DNA from: Chitinophagaceae bacterium
Lineage (GTDB): Bacteria > Bacteroidota > Bacteroidia > Chitinophagales > Chitinophagaceae
Length of the DNA stretch: 64,000 bases
NCBI GenBank assembly: GCA_016708765.1
Contig: JADJFD010000004.1
Span: 1 to 64,000 of the forward strand
Reading direction: 5' to 3'
Part shown: piece after piece, positions 36,842-49,074 of the stretch
How positions within the stretch are numbered: the stretch's first letter is position 1
How the letters are laid out: every line of letters begins with the position of its first letter
Translations under genes and position numbers: made by a program
The notes under the pieces: generated by a model
Seen by the model: only the letters and a program-made list of their open reading frames with translations
What the model was told of the DNA's origin: nothing
Database searches by the model: none

Positions 36842-38589
36842 TGCTTCAACTGATTCTTCATATCACTATCATCTCAGCACAATGTATGCTGTGGGGCTTA
36901 CCAACCCTATTGTTTTTGAAAAAAAGTAATCCTGAAAATGATTCCAGTTTTTGGATACGTTCAACCGCCGGGCTTTATTGTTTCTTATATTTTTCAGGAT
37001 TAATTGTTCTTTCTTTTATAACATCGTTTGCTTGCTTATTTGTTCCTTTAAAGTTCTCATATTTTTTAATTCTAACACTGGGCTTACTTCTTTTTCTTAT
37101 ACCAAACAGAAAAAAGATGGGCCTAGTTTTAAAGCAATATTCTTTTAAGTGGAAGTTTAATATTATAGAATCTGCTCTTATTTTTATTTGCATCCTGATG
37201 TTCATTTTAATCGGGAGCTTAAAACCAGTAAATGCCGATACAAATATTTATCATGTACAAATAATTAAATGGTTTAATGAGTATGGAACTGTACCCGGTA
37301 TTGCTAATTTATTTCCAAGGTATGGATTAGGTTCAAACTGGTTCAATCTGATCAGTATTTTCAAAATCCCTTTTTTCACAAATAACAATTACACCTGGCT
37401 AAATGCAACTACGGTTATTTGGTTTTTTGTATGGCTGTTTAACAACTGGAAATTTCATCAAAATAATGCTTCACTATCTATTCCCAGTAAAGTACTTAGT
37501 CATTTATATTTACTGCTTATATTTTTCGGCCTCTTTGAGTGGGAGCTATTCAGAGATGCAGCCAACTCTGCCAATTACGATTTTATTGTAACTGCCTTAA
37601 CGATTGCAATCGTACTATTTCTGATTGAAGAAATTTTACTTCCGCCAAATAGAAGAAAATTTTCTTTCATTTTTGCTATTGTATGCCTTTCTCTTATACC
37701 TCTTAAACTATCGGGAGTGTTTGCCATTTTATTATTGCTCTATTATTTATTAAGTTTTAAAAAAGCAAAATACTGGATATACTGTTTTATTGCAGGTATA
37801 TTAATTACAATCCCATTCCTTATAAAAAATTACATAATAACAGGTTATCCGTTATTCCCAGTTTCTTTAAGCTTTTCTTCTCCTGACTGGCAGGTTCCTG
37901 TTGCAATGACAGATTACCTCCGTCAATATATTCATGTTACAAATCGTTTTTACAATATTCCGATTGATTACAAACAAATACCTGAACTAATGCACAAGAG
38001 TTGGATTAGCTTATGGTTCAGCGGAATTCTTATTCAGCAAAAACTAATTATACTTGGTGCCATCACTTCGTTATTTGTTATTGTATTTAAACCTTCATTT
38101 TTACCCGACATAAAAAAACTAAAAATACTTTTTCTGCTTTTATTTTTAATGGCGGTTGGTTGGTTCTTTTCTGCTCCATCTCCAAGATTTGGATACGGCG
38201 TTTTACTAATACTATCTTTCTTTCCAGCCTGCTTATTTTTTGGACGATATATTTCTACTAGGCTACATCAACCTGTTTTCTTAATTGCAATTGCTATTTC
38301 TTGTTTTTACATTTACAAAAAATCCAGTCCTATCCGAAGCAAACCAGCATATCTTGTTTATCCTGTTGCACTTGACAAGCCCCCCGGAAAAAAGATTAAT
38401 TTAGATAGCATAGAATTTTATCTGCCTGAAATAATAAACAATGGATGGATGAGAGATTGTTATGATAGTGAAGTCCCTTGTATTTATCAGGAAAATATTT
38501 ACTTGCAACCAAGAGGCAAATCAATAAAAGATGGTTTCAAAATAACGCCACAGCCAGATAGTAACTTTGTAAGAAAATATATTTATTGA
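36841..38589 (+). CDS. Large polytopic membrane protein, possible glycan-related
   Basis: A 582-residue protein with about a dozen predicted membrane helices and a soluble C-terminal end of about 80 residues. A periplasmic loop near residue 120 (KPVNADTNIYHVQIIKWFNEYG) resembles the acidic first loop of GT-C type glycosyltransferases. It also resembles the LIC_10190-type membrane protein family, which I cannot confirm here. It is cotranscribed with the methyltransferase (overlapping stop and start) and precedes a YfhO-like protein by four bases. I infer it helps to move or transfer lipid-linked sugars. Confidence 0.55.
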   Translation: MLQLILHITIISAQCMLWGLPTLLFLKKSNPENDSSFWIRSTAGLYCFLYFSGLIVLSFITSFACLFVPLKFSYFLILTLGLLLFLIPNRKKMGLVLKQYSFKWKFNIIESALIFICILMFILIGSLKPVNADTNIYHVQIIKWFNEYGTVPGIANLFPRYGLGSNWFNLISIFKIPFFTNNNYTWLNATTVIWFFVWLFNNWKFHQNNASLSIPSKVLSHLYLLLIFFGLFEWELFRDAANSANYDFIVTALTIAIVLFLIEEILLPPNRRKFSFIFAIVCLSLIPLKLSGVFAILLLLYYLLSFKKAKYWIYCFIAGILITIPFLIKNYIITGYPLFPVSLSFSSPDWQVPVAMTDYLRQYIHVTNRFYNIPIDYKQIPELMHKSWISLWFSGILIQQKLIILGAITSLFVIVFKPSFLPDIKKLKILFLLLFLMAVGWFFSAPSPRFGYGVLLILSFFPACLFFGRYISTRLHQPVFLIAIAISCFYIYKKSSPIRSKPAYLVYPVALDKPPGKKINLDSIEFYLPEIINNGWMRDCYDSEVPCIYQENIYLQPRGKSIKDGFKITPQPDSNFVRKYIY

Positions 38590-38593
38590 TATT

Positions 38594-40670
38594 ATGAAAA
38601 AGATATTATCATTTCTATATCAATACCCTTTTTTTCTTTTTCTGCTTTTTCTAGTTGTTGCATACCTTCCTGTACTGCTACCCTATTTTCATTTAAAGAA
38701 TGATCTGATAACGCAAAACCTTCCAACAAGATTTGTGTTCAGCGAAGGGCTGAGTTCCGGATTTGAACCCTTCTGGAATCCCTACTTACATTATGGCTCG
38801 CCACAATACGGCGATATGAATAATGGTTTTTGGAATCCTGTACAATGGTTTATCGGCTCTACATTTGGCTATAATATATATACCATCACATTTGAAGAGC
38901 TATTCTATATTTTGATTGGAGGATGGGGAGTATATAAAGTAGCAAGAGAATTTTACAGCAAAGATGTTGCTATTCTAGCCGGTCTCGTCTATATGTGCTG
39001 TGGTTATCTGACTGGTCATCTTCAATATTTATGCTGGATTACCGGAACAGGATACTTCCCATTTGTACTTCTCTACTTTATTCGGGTAAATAAGACTCCG
39101 ATAATAAAGAATTTCTTGCTGGGCGGCATCAGTGTTTTTCTTTTTGTTGCATCCACTCATCCGGGCTTGATTATCGGAGCAGCTTATTTCTTCCCTTTCC
39201 TTTACTTGTAATTTACTTTAATAGAAAGGGAATTCTAAAGAGTTGTATAAGAAGAATTTTTGGCTTTACAACCTCTATTTTTTATTGATAAGTAGTATTC
39301 TTTCACTCGTTGTAATTTATAGCAATATAGAAGTGCTAAACTATATCTCCAGAGGCACAAAAGTATCATTGAATGAAACCTTAATGACACCTACTTCTTT
39401 CCAATCTTATTTATCAATCTATCATCCTTTACCAGTACATAAAACAAATTTCTTCCGTACTGATATTGCCATGCGGAATGTATATATCGGCATTGCACAT
39501 CTTTTAGGCCTTATATATATTACCAAGATTTCAGCAAGAAAAACAATTCTAACGTTTGGACTACCTCTATTATTTTTTATTCTTTTATCAGCAGGCAGTT
39601 ATTTCAAAGTTTTTGCCTGGAAATTTCTTCCCTTTCTTGGATTTGTGCGGCTCAATGGCGAGTTCACCTATTTCGTTGTGCTTTTGTCTCTACTTTATGG
39701 AAGTGCAGGAATTAATATACTGCTACAAAAGAAGATAAACTGGCCGTCGAGAGCATCTTTCCATCTATTGATATTTACATTCGCAACAGCAGCTTTAGCC
39801 ATAGTGCTATTGCTTATTACAAAAGCATCCATCCTTTTTTCAAGTAGTTCAAATTTCTCTTCGCTAAAAGAAGTGATTAAATCGCTTATTGATAATACAA
39901 GTATTTGGGATTTATTATTAGTTCAGTCAACAATACAAATAGTTACTATTTGGTTCTTTAGAAAACATATCGACAGAAAATCAATTACTGGGTTTTTGCT
40001 TTGTATTAATCTAATTCTTATAACATGGCTTACACTTCCTTTTACAGGTTTAGGAATGATGTCTAAGAAAGAAGTGCAAGCAGTTATTGAAAGATTTCCA
40101 AAAGGCATTCAACCTCAAAAATTAGTTTCAATAAACAATGCTGATTATATAACCCCTCCTGACGAAACACAATTTCTTTTAATTGCATCTTATAGTAAAA
40201 AAATCGGGAGCAAATTACCTGACCAGTATCCTGTACAATTAAGGAATAATGATGCTTTTATTGGTGACAAAGATTTGTATAAATTTATCAAGAACCAATC
40301 CTATCTTTTTCTTAGCGATGATACAACCGTTAATACAAGAACAAACTTTGATTCCAGCAATATACAAGTAAAACGAGCCGGACCAGGATTGATTAAATGC
40401 ACAGTTATCAATAATGATTTTAAATGGCTGACTTTGTTGCAGAATAATTACAAATATTGGGAAGTAAGAGTAGACGGAAAATTAGTAAATCACTATACAG
40501 GTTTCAAAACTTTTATTTCAATATCATTAGAAAAAGGAACACATGAAATCGAGTTTCGTTTTAATGCGGGTCCAATAAAAAAAATTGCATGGATAAATAT
40601 CTTTCTGTTATTAGCCGCAATTTCTTTTGCCATCTATCCAAGAACAGGAAAGAGAAAACTATTTAAATAG
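38594..40670 (+). pseudogene. YfhO-like polytopic membrane protein, two frameshifts
   Basis: Bacterial YfhO-type (GT-C-like) membrane protein. The first piece (38594-39211) has NDLITQNLPTRF, FWNPYLHYGSPQYGDMNNG and AGLVYMCCGYLTGHLQ, typical of the family. The second (39243-40670) has further helices and a C-terminal beta domain ending in a helix (HEIEFRFNAGPIKKIAWINIFLL). Two missing bases rejoin them: a T in the TTT at 39201-39203 and an A in the AAA at 39225-39227, giving LLLVIYFNRKGNSKELYKKN. The corrected length is about 692 residues. The gene overlaps the end of hscA tail to tail by 8 bases. Family members can add sugars to lipoteichoic acid in Firmicutes. The role here is not known. Confidence 0.7.
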
Positions 40671-42520
40671 ATTTTCCTTTCAAAGCTGTAACAATTGCCT
40701 GATCCATCATTCTTTCTGCATATGGTCTTGAAATTTCATTGAGCTTTTCAATTGCAGTATGAATTTGATCTTTTGTCCCATTTTTCATCATCGTTCGCAA
40801 TTCTAAAATTGCATTTCCAGTGTTGCTTTTTTCTTCTTCACTAAGTAACTTACTATTCTTTTGCATAAATTTCTGCGTAGTATCAATTAGCTGCGTGGCC
40901 TCGGTTTGTGCTTCAACCAATGCTCTTATCTGTATATCCTCTTTTGCATTTGTGACAGAGTCCAATAGCATTTTTTCAACTTCCTCATCTGTTAAACCAT
41001 ATTGCGGTTTTACTTCTATTGATTGCTCAACGCCGCTTCTTAATTCTTTTGCTTTTACTAATAAAATTCCATCTGCGTTTACCAAAAAACTAACTTCAAT
41101 TTTTGGCATTCCTGCTGGCATTCCGGGAATACCTATAAGATTAAACTCTGCTAACTTTCTATTATCTTTTACTAAGTCCCTTTCTCCCTGAAAAACAGAA
41201 ATCCGTATTCCATTTTGCCCATCTTTCTGCGTAGTATATTGTCTTGAAGCTTTCGAAGGAATTTTTGAATTTCGTGGAATCAACATATCCATCAAACCAC
41301 CCATAGTTTCTATTCCTAAAGAAAGCGGGGTTATATCTAACAACAACAGATCTTTATTATTACCGGCAAGTATATCAGCCTGCACGGCTGCACCTAATGC
41401 CACTACCTCATCAGGATTTACTGAATCATGAATTGGCTTACCAAAATAATCAGCAACTGAATTCTTAACAGAGGGAACTCTTGTAGAACCACCCACCATT
41501 ATTACTTCATTAATATCTTTAATAGTTAGCGCTGCATCTTTTAAGGCATTGCTGCAACATTTTATTGTTTGCTGTATATATGGTAGAATAAGTTTTTCAA
41601 AATCTATTTTGGATAATTCTACTTGGTATGATGCAGCGCTTCCTTTAAATGACTCGTTAGCACTTAAATGTATTTTAGCTTTCTCAGCTAGTAATCTTAA
41701 TTCTTGTAACAATTTCTTATCCGACTGAAGAACTCCACTTGTTATTTCTAATTTCTCAGTCCAATAGTTTACGATTGCTAAATCAAAATCATCGCCGCCA
41801 AGATAAGTATCACCATTTGTAGAAAGCACTTCGAAAATACCGCCAGCTATTCGCAAAACTGAAACATCGAATGTGCCGCCTCCAAGGTCATAGACAGCTA
41901 TTGTTTTAGTTTCATCTTTATTTAAACCAATCCCATATGCAAGGCTTGCAGCAGTTGGTTCATTCACAATCCTTAGTACATCAAGCCCAGCCAATTTCCC
42001 TGCATCTCTTGTAGCTTGTCGTTGTGCATCATTAAAATAAGCTGGTACTGTTATCACCGCTTTGTTAACCGGAGTCTTCAAAATATGCTCCGCCCCTATT
42101 TTTTAATTCTTTTAAAATGTAAGAAGATAATTCAATTGGTGAATAGAATTTATCCCCTACCTGCACTTTTACCAAACTATCTGTATTGTCGTCAATTACT
42201 TTGTATGTATAAAAAACTGTGTAATCCTTTACATCATTGTGAGATTTTCCCATCAATCTTTTTACCGAGAAGATTGTATTCTGTGGCTCTTCAATTAATT
42301 TAGTCTTGGCCATATCACCAACTGAGACAATACCTCCTTCACCAAAATGGATAACAGATGGAACTAGTGCTACACCGTCAAATTCCTTTAATACAGAAGG
42401 CTTTTTGCTATCGGGATGAATCACTGCAACTAAACTATTAGTAGTACCGAGATCAATACCTACAATCATTTCCTGCTGCTGCAAACTTCCTGTTGCAATA
42501 TTAATACTGATTTTTGCCAT
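40663..42520 (-). pseudogene. hscA: Hsp70 chaperone HscA (Fe-S assembly), single frameshift
   Basis: HscA-type Hsp70 that helps to release iron-sulfur clusters from the IscU scaffold. The first frame (42520-42065) has the nucleotide-binding start IVGIDLGTTNSLVAV. The second (to 40663) has VITVPAYFNDAQRQATRDA, the phosphate-2 motif YDLGGGTFDVSVL, IMVGGSTRVPSVK and the substrate-binding domain with LLLDITPLSLGIETMGG. One surplus base in a run of four C at 42093-42096 (G on the coding strand) causes the break. Removing it restores LKNRAEHILKTPVNKAVIT and 618 residues, the typical length. The short linker and absence of a DnaK C-terminal tail favour HscA over DnaK. Confidence 0.8.
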
Positions 42521-42543
42521 GCTTATTTTTAACCTTGAATTTG

Positions 42544-42551
42544 CAAAAATA
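42544..42551 (-). promoter_or_regulatory. Candidate -7 box of hscA
   Basis: Minus strand 42551-42544 reads TATTTTTG, fitting TAnnTTTG, 24 bases before the hscA start. No TTG lies at -33. Confidence 0.4.
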
Positions 42552-42581
42552 ACAATTCAAAGCCGGGAGTTGTTACGAATA

Positions 42582-42613
42582 AAGAAAAGGACCGCAAATG
42601 CAGTCCTTTTCTT
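42582..42613 (-). terminator. Terminator after the PorU2-like gene
   Basis: Stem AAGAAAAGGAC (42582-42592) with GTCCTTTTCTT (42603-42613) and a 10-nt loop, T-rich on the minus strand. It lies 23 bases past the stop of the PorU2-like gene. Confidence 0.7.
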
Positions 42614-42636
42614 ATTAATTATCAAGATAATTCAGA

Positions 42637-45600
42637 TTATCGCATCAAATACATTTTACCATAACCTTTATTAAAGTATTGATCGGTTTTATCTCCGTCA
42701 GCCTTGTATTTATCAAGGGCTTTACCATTTAAATTTGTTACTACACGGTACAAGTAGATACCATTCGCCAGTTTCTGACCATATTGATCTGTACCATCCC
42801 ATTTAAAATCAGTTATGTTACGACCTATATGTAAGGATCCTAATTCATCTTTAGTTATTTCTCTTACTATTTTTCCAGTAATGGTCATTATCTCAATCTT
42901 AATATTCTGCGGTACTTCGTTACCTGTAATAGTAAATACAAAAGCTGTTGACGTAGTAAACGGATTCGGATAATTAAGCATATTAGATATCATAGGCTTA
43001 TTAATAACTGAGAAAATCACCCTATACTCTATATCGCCTGCTTTATTATTGCTTCTATCTTTACCTGTAATTATTAGCTCATAGTCTCCATCTTCTACAA
43101 AGTATGGTTTGAAATTTAAAGTAGCGGTGTTGTCAGGATTTGGAGCTTGTCCTGCAGGAGTAAACTGCAGTGTATCATTACTGAAATAATATCGTCTCAA
43201 ACTACCATTCGGAAACCTAACTTGTAAACTAAGCAATGAAGTGTCATCAAGTATCATCCATTTAGCTTCATCTTTCAATTTTATTATGATATCCGGTTTA
43301 GAAGAAACGATATCTCTATTCAGGATATGCACACCGTCAAAAGTAACATCGAGTAATGGGTTCAGACTATCTGGTTTTACATACACATTTCTAAATGCAA
43401 AATTATTAAAGTGATATTGCTCTGGTTGATCATTATCTGGATTAGCTTCAATATATACAGTATTTCTTCCAGGGAAATTGTTTGTCTTTATTAAAGCAGA
43501 TAAATGAATAGTATCAGTAAGTGTACCGTTTACCGTTATTGGACGTTTTTTCGAAACAGGAATAATATTAGCGACATTATTTTTATCTGTTACCACCAGT
43601 TTCACTTTTACACTATCAAAAGGTATGTGACTTACATTTTTAAATGCTACTTTAAAATCAATCGGCTCGCCAACATCAACTGTATCTTTTTGTTGTAAGA
43701 AAATATTTGGAGCAATTGCACCTTCTGGAACAGGGTCAAAAAGTACTCGCCAATATTTCAACTGATAAGGCGTATAGTTAATTTTATCTTTTACATATAA
43801 CCTTAATTTCAAATATGGATAGTCAACAGCACTAACACTTGAAATATCAAATGATTCCAAATCTGGATTTAAGTCAGTTGTCAATGTTGTTTCCTGACCT
43901 GAGAGGTTCACACCTATCAGATTTAATCTTGCAGAATCTGCTCCTGGTAAATCAGGTAATGCAGAACCGTTTATTTTAATGGTATGCCATTGTTTAGCTT
44001 TGCCATAAAGGGGCGACTCTACAAACCCTAGTGTATCAGATGTTTTAATGTTTACGGTTTGTGCAAGGTTGTCATAAACAGTTTCTGTTAGGGTGTATGA
44101 CGGTGCTAGGCTTCCCTGTCCATTTTTCTTATAAATGAATATAAAAGTTCTTGGCCTGTTAAAACTGTCTACATCAGCAATACCTTGATTTTTGAAAACA
44201 TGATATAATGAATTCCCAGATCCATAAATTGTGGTATCCCCTCTCCAAACATCTGCATAAGCAGCTGGTATTGGGGTTGTAGATGGTACATTTCCTCTAG
44301 CAACTACAATATAACCGTCGGGCACAATATTGTTTAGAAAATCCATTATTTTACCTCTACTAGTAGCGTCTTGATAAGAAAATTCAAAATTAAATTGCTT
44401 TCTTGTTCCACAAGCCTGTTGCAAGCTGCCATAAAGTCCTGGACCATTAGCTGGTGTAAAGACGTTACTAATAGGAATAATCGAATTAGGATTAAAAACA
44501 TTAAAAATAATAGCATTAAAATTACAACCGCCGCCAATATATTGACTACCGTTGACTGCCACGGTATAACCAGCTTGTTGTGTACCGCCTTCTGGATAAA
44601 CTGCATTGCGCACAAATATATTCTGGAATGCAGAATCAAATTCCCATTTGCTGCCAGGTTGTAATAGCAGTTTATTAACTGAAGATTCTTTATGCTGATA
44701 ATAATGAGATTGACCAAATCCATCTGCATGGTTTGCCAAATAAGTGAATGATGCATAATTCCAGTTTGGCGAACCGCTTGCAGGCACCAAAGCAGTTCTC
44801 CAATAATAAACAGTACTATCGACGAAAGTAACACCAGGATCAAACTCGATAACCCCTCCTTTTGAAGACACTGTTCTTTCTGCTTTTAGCGGAGAATTGA
44901 AAAGTTTTGTTGTATCAATTTCAAGTTTGTATTGTTTAACTGTTGCAAATGCATCAGCAGTAGAAGCCTGAAATTTGATTCCTTGCCTGTTTATAATTGA
45001 ATAATTATATGGATAAACTGGTCTTAGCTCATCTTCGAAAATGAAAACATCTTTAGTAATACAGTTATTTGATTCATATAACTCATCTACTTCGTTGTCT
45101 GCATCAATACAAATAGATATTTTATTCAATCCCTTATCTCTGGTAGCAACAATTGGCACCTGAAAACTTATTGAATCAGCATAACGGATGCCGGAAATTG
45201 TATCTCTTCTTATAACTTCAGTTACAAGGTTTGGATAAGTACGTTTAACTTCAATTACTATATTCTTATTAACAGCTTTTGAAAGATTAAGAAACTTAGC
45301 ATCAACCTGAAAAAATGTTTCTGCCACAGAAATAAATGATGGGTTGATTTTTACCAATTGGTCTTCGATTGCATAATCAGGTTTATCTTTTAATACATCC
45401 ATCTTTAATGCCGGATCTCCATGCAAAGTAGATTGCTCACAATGAAAACGGGCATAAAAGTCATTCTGTGTAGTAAGATTATATGTTCTCGTAATAGCAT
45501 CAATCATCGTTTCACCAAAAGTTTTACCATAGCTGGTAGTTGCCATAGCTTCCATCAAACTACTATTGTAAATATCAAGATAGTGTACAATTCCCAAAGG

Positions 45601-47728
45601 TGTACTGGCAATAGTTGCAATTCCGCCTCTCTGTTCTGCTAATACATACTTCTCAGAAATGGTTTCCTTTGAAGATAATCTTGCTAATGAGAAATTAAAA
45701 AAGTTTCCAGCATTACAACCTAATAAAATAAACAAAGGATATTTACCTGGATTATTATATGAATTAGGATTGTCTAGATTAAATTCCAACGTAGATGCTG
45801 AAGAGTGACCGAAATAGGTAAGCATACCAAGTCCTTCTTCAAAAAGGCCATAAATTCTTTGTGCATTTGCCTGTTCCACTGGTGCTGTCGTTAATTTGCT
45901 AAACGTTGAGACATTTGCACCGTATAAAGTATCTTTAATAATATCTTTGAATCTATTCATCGATGAAGATAAAATATCTCCCAATGCTCCATCATTTGCA
46001 CCAATTACATGCATTGTATTTTTTGTCCATGCTTTATCGCTGATTAAAGGAGAAGAAAATGTTTGCTGCTGCTCATATTGTTTTACTTTTTCAAGATAAA
46101 CAGCAACCTCATCGCCATTAATTACAGCCATTCTCCCAATTGGAATTTTTGGTATTTCATCAAGCCCCGGATCTGCAGCCAATAAATTATCAGAAGCAGG
46201 ATAGCCAAATGTGGGAACAAAAGACATTAGCGAAAGATTCGGATTTGATTCATAAAATCTGTTATGTATATAATTCAATCCCCTTCCAATCAAAAACACA
46301 TTTTTTATTGGATTAGCATAATTTGCTCTTGCCCAACGAAGGAAATTTCGTACCGACAAAGGGTGTTGCTTTATACCAAATGCAAACTGGTCAGTAAGCT
46401 GATCAATCATATAAATTTTTGCACTATGGCCTCCACCTATTGCTGAACTACGGTAGGCTCTGTAATCTTCAACCGGTGTTGTGCTACCGCTACCATTCAA
46501 TATTGCTGAATGCGAAATAATCAAATAGTTTCCCTGATTAGCAGCAATTCTATAATTCACAAAATTTCTAGTCTTCAAACTTGAGCTACAGCAATTGGAT
46601 AGGAAGAAACCTGGGTTACAAGTAATAATTTTCTTGTAACTACAGAAGGTTCCAGCAAAACTTTTACTAATGAAGGATTGCTTATGTCTGCTAGATATCT
46701 TTTGCCATTAGTAAGATCGTATAGAACAGGACTAACAGTGCTATGATTAAATCCTGTTATTTCAAGATAGTTTCCAGCAGGATTTGCCGGAAGCTCAAAA
46801 CTGAAATTGTTTGCGCCGCCGAAATTAAACTGGCGAGCATAAGTAATTTCTGATTTTGCGACTACCATCCTATCGGGAGAAGTTGCGCATATATTTTTTA
46901 TTCCAAGTATCGCAGTTCCGCTAGCAATATCAGATTGAGTTAAATTGATTGTCGCCTTTATATAATCAAAGAAATCTAAAGTTTGAGTCGATTTAAGATT
47001 AGAGTTTATTGTAACTTCAAACTGTCTAGGATTTAATGCATTTCCAGCAGCATTGATCTGTAATACAGGGGCAGGTGCACCTAATCCTGAGTAGGGATTT
47101 AGCCCTGTAAAATTATTAGATAAAGTTGCATTTGCCCCAAAGCTATTCGATGTAAATCCTTCACCTTTATCATAGGCAGATGAATAAACATATTCTCCAA
47201 CTACATTTGCAAATCCTAAATTATAGGCATTCCTGCTTTATAATACTTTCCTTCAGTATGAATAAAATAAGGTTCTGGTGTTAAGGCGGAGGGTAAATTG
47301 TTTGCGGCTGGCGCAAGGCGAGAATTATTTCCAGACGGATTAACTGTTAGAAAAAATGCCGCAGTATCGGTTTCCATACTCCACTTATCATTCAACTGAT
47401 AGTCAAGTTCCCTATAAAGTTCATAATCGGGTTTGCCATCATTCATTTCACCCCAAAACTCAATATAGTCAGTAGATGTAAATACTCCATTTTGAATAGT
47501 AGTATATATTGGAATCTGCTTTCCATTTCTCCAAAGCTGAAATTGTTCTGCCGGAACAGTACCCAATCCAGCAGATGATAATAAAGGTTGATTGATACGG
47601 TACAACCCTGTTGCACCAACTTTAAATTTATAATAAGTCTTATTATAATCTATCCATTCATTATTATAAACCTGTGAAAGCCCTTTAAGACCCACGAAAA
47701 GTAATGATAGAAGTAAAATTTTTTTCAT
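42637..47728 (-). pseudogene. porU2: Type IX secretion C25-type sortase, PorU2-like, two frameshifts
   Basis: Very large exported protein (corrected 1697 residues) of the gingipain-like C25 peptidase group, best matching PorU2. PorU-type proteins cut C-terminal signals from type IX cargo and anchor it at the cell surface. A signal peptide occupies residues 1-18. The catalytic His lies in TYFGHSSAS (about residue 640) and Cys in LLGCNAGNFF (about 670). CARDB-like and beta-rich domains follow, and the end resembles a gliding/T9SS tail (FKWDGTDQYGQKLANGIYLYRV). The frame breaks at 47222-47226 and at the AAA 46577-46579. Adding one base at each gives GMPYNLGFANVV and AQVLKTRNFVNY. It follows the PorV2-like gene by 26 bases. 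Confidence 0.8.
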
Positions 47729-47754
47729 TGAATAAAAGTTTAAATAAATACGGA

Positions 47755-48870
47755 TTATTCGCCTTTTCCTTTTTTATTATTTACCATATTTAATCGCAAC
47801 GAAAAAACATGGGTGAATAGTGGGTTCGACTGATTGGCAAGGTTCGTAAACGCATAATCAATTGTTACGTTTTGAATTTTAAACCCTGCACCGGCACTTG
47901 GTTGATATATCCATACTCTTTTTTGATTAAGGGTATCGCCATCTGCTAATGCTTTTTGAAAATTATTTATACCTCCCCTTAAGAAGAAAACATTATTAAT
48001 ATTCAACTCCAACCCCATTTTTGGATCTGCACTCACAGGGTCTGCACTTATCAATGTATTTCTTTGCCCATCAAAAGTTACATCAAGATTTGCTTCGGCT
48101 AATAAGCTTGCCTTTTTACCTAATTTGAAATCTCTTGAAATGCCTAAAACAAGACGAGGGGCCGTTAACTCAGTTGACTTAACAGGTATTTCATTATTCG
48201 TTAGATATAAGACTTCTTTCTCTCTTTCGGTGAAAGTGAATGACCATGCATTGAAGGTGCTGGTAATATCTCTTGCTGCAATACCAAATTTCCATTTATT
48301 CTGAAATATTTGTATCCCGGCATCTAAACCAAAGCCCCATGCTTTTGCAAATTTGCCTACACTTCGGTGAATCACTTTTGCGTTCAGTCCGAAATGAACA
48401 TTTTTCTTTTCACTCTCCTTTAATTTCTGAGCAAAAGAAAATATAAATGCATAATCAGCTGACGAAAAAGCCTGAATATTATTATAATTAAGAGAACCAT
48501 CTGGCTCCACAAGAAATAATGTATTCATAATATCATCAACCGCAAACCGAAGTGCTGTAATGCCAATAGTTCTTTTATTATTTGACGTTGGCAATGCAAC
48601 ACCTACATAATCATATTTGCCAATACCGGCAAAATACTCGGCATGCATCAGATTAATTTGTGGATTATCTTTTACTCCAACAAGACCTGCAGGGTTCCAA
48701 TAACCAGCAGTACCATCACTTACGGATGCAACTTGTGCACTACCCATGGCTAAGCCTCTGGCTCCTGCACCAATATTTAAAAATTCGTTGGAATACTTTC
48801 TGAATTGTGCATTAGCCGTAACAGACAGCACAATTGTCAAGATGGACAATAAGAGTGTGGATGGTTTCAT
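47755..48870 (-). CDS. porV2: PorV/PorQ-family outer-membrane protein, PorV2-like
   Basis: A 371-residue outer-membrane beta-barrel protein of the PorV/PorQ family, which belongs to the FadL-like fold. A signal peptide ends at about residue 21 (SVTANA). The family's opening FLNIGAGARGLAMGSAQVA and the GTAGYWNPAGL motif are clear. PorV carries type IX cargo to the PorU sortase. The adjacent cotranscribed C25 gene gives the same pairing here. I call it PorV2 because of the PorU2-like partner. An ordinary PorV cannot be excluded from sequence alone. Confidence 0.8.
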   Translation of the reverse strand: MKPSTLLLSILTIVLSVTANAQFRKYSNEFLNIGAGARGLAMGSAQVASVSDGTAGYWNPAGLVGVKDNPQINLMHAEYFAGIGKYDYVGVALPTSNNKRTIGITALRFAVDDIMNTLFLVEPDGSLNYNNIQAFSSADYAFIFSFAQKLKESEKKNVHFGLNAKVIHRSVGKFAKAWGFGLDAGIQIFQNKWKFGIAARDITSTFNAWSFTFTEREKEVLYLTNNEIPVKSTELTAPRLVLGISRDFKLGKKASLLAEANLDVTFDGQRNTLISADPVSADPKMGLELNINNVFFLRGGINNFQKALADGDTLNQKRVWIYQPSAGAGFKIQNVTIDYAFTNLANQSNPLFTHVFSLRLNMVNNKKGKGE

Positions 48871-49045
48871 TCGGACAATTTTCGATAAGCGTTTGATTAA
48901 GGTATGCTTTCATACGTACGGACTACTTGTAAAATTAGACTTTAGAACTGTAAATTCATAACAATACAAGACAAAAAGGGTAATGACTGAAAACGAATAG
49001 CTTAGAAAAATATTGCCTTTGATGAACTTCGTGGGCAATCTGGCT

Positions 49046-49053
49046 TACTTTTG
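49046..49053 (+). promoter_or_regulatory. -7 box of tyrS
   Basis: TACTTTTG fits TAnnTTTG, 21 bases before the tyrS ATG at 49075. The -33 region has no TTG at 19 bases. Confidence 0.45.
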
Positions 49054-49074
49054 TTGCAAATCACTGACTTAGAT

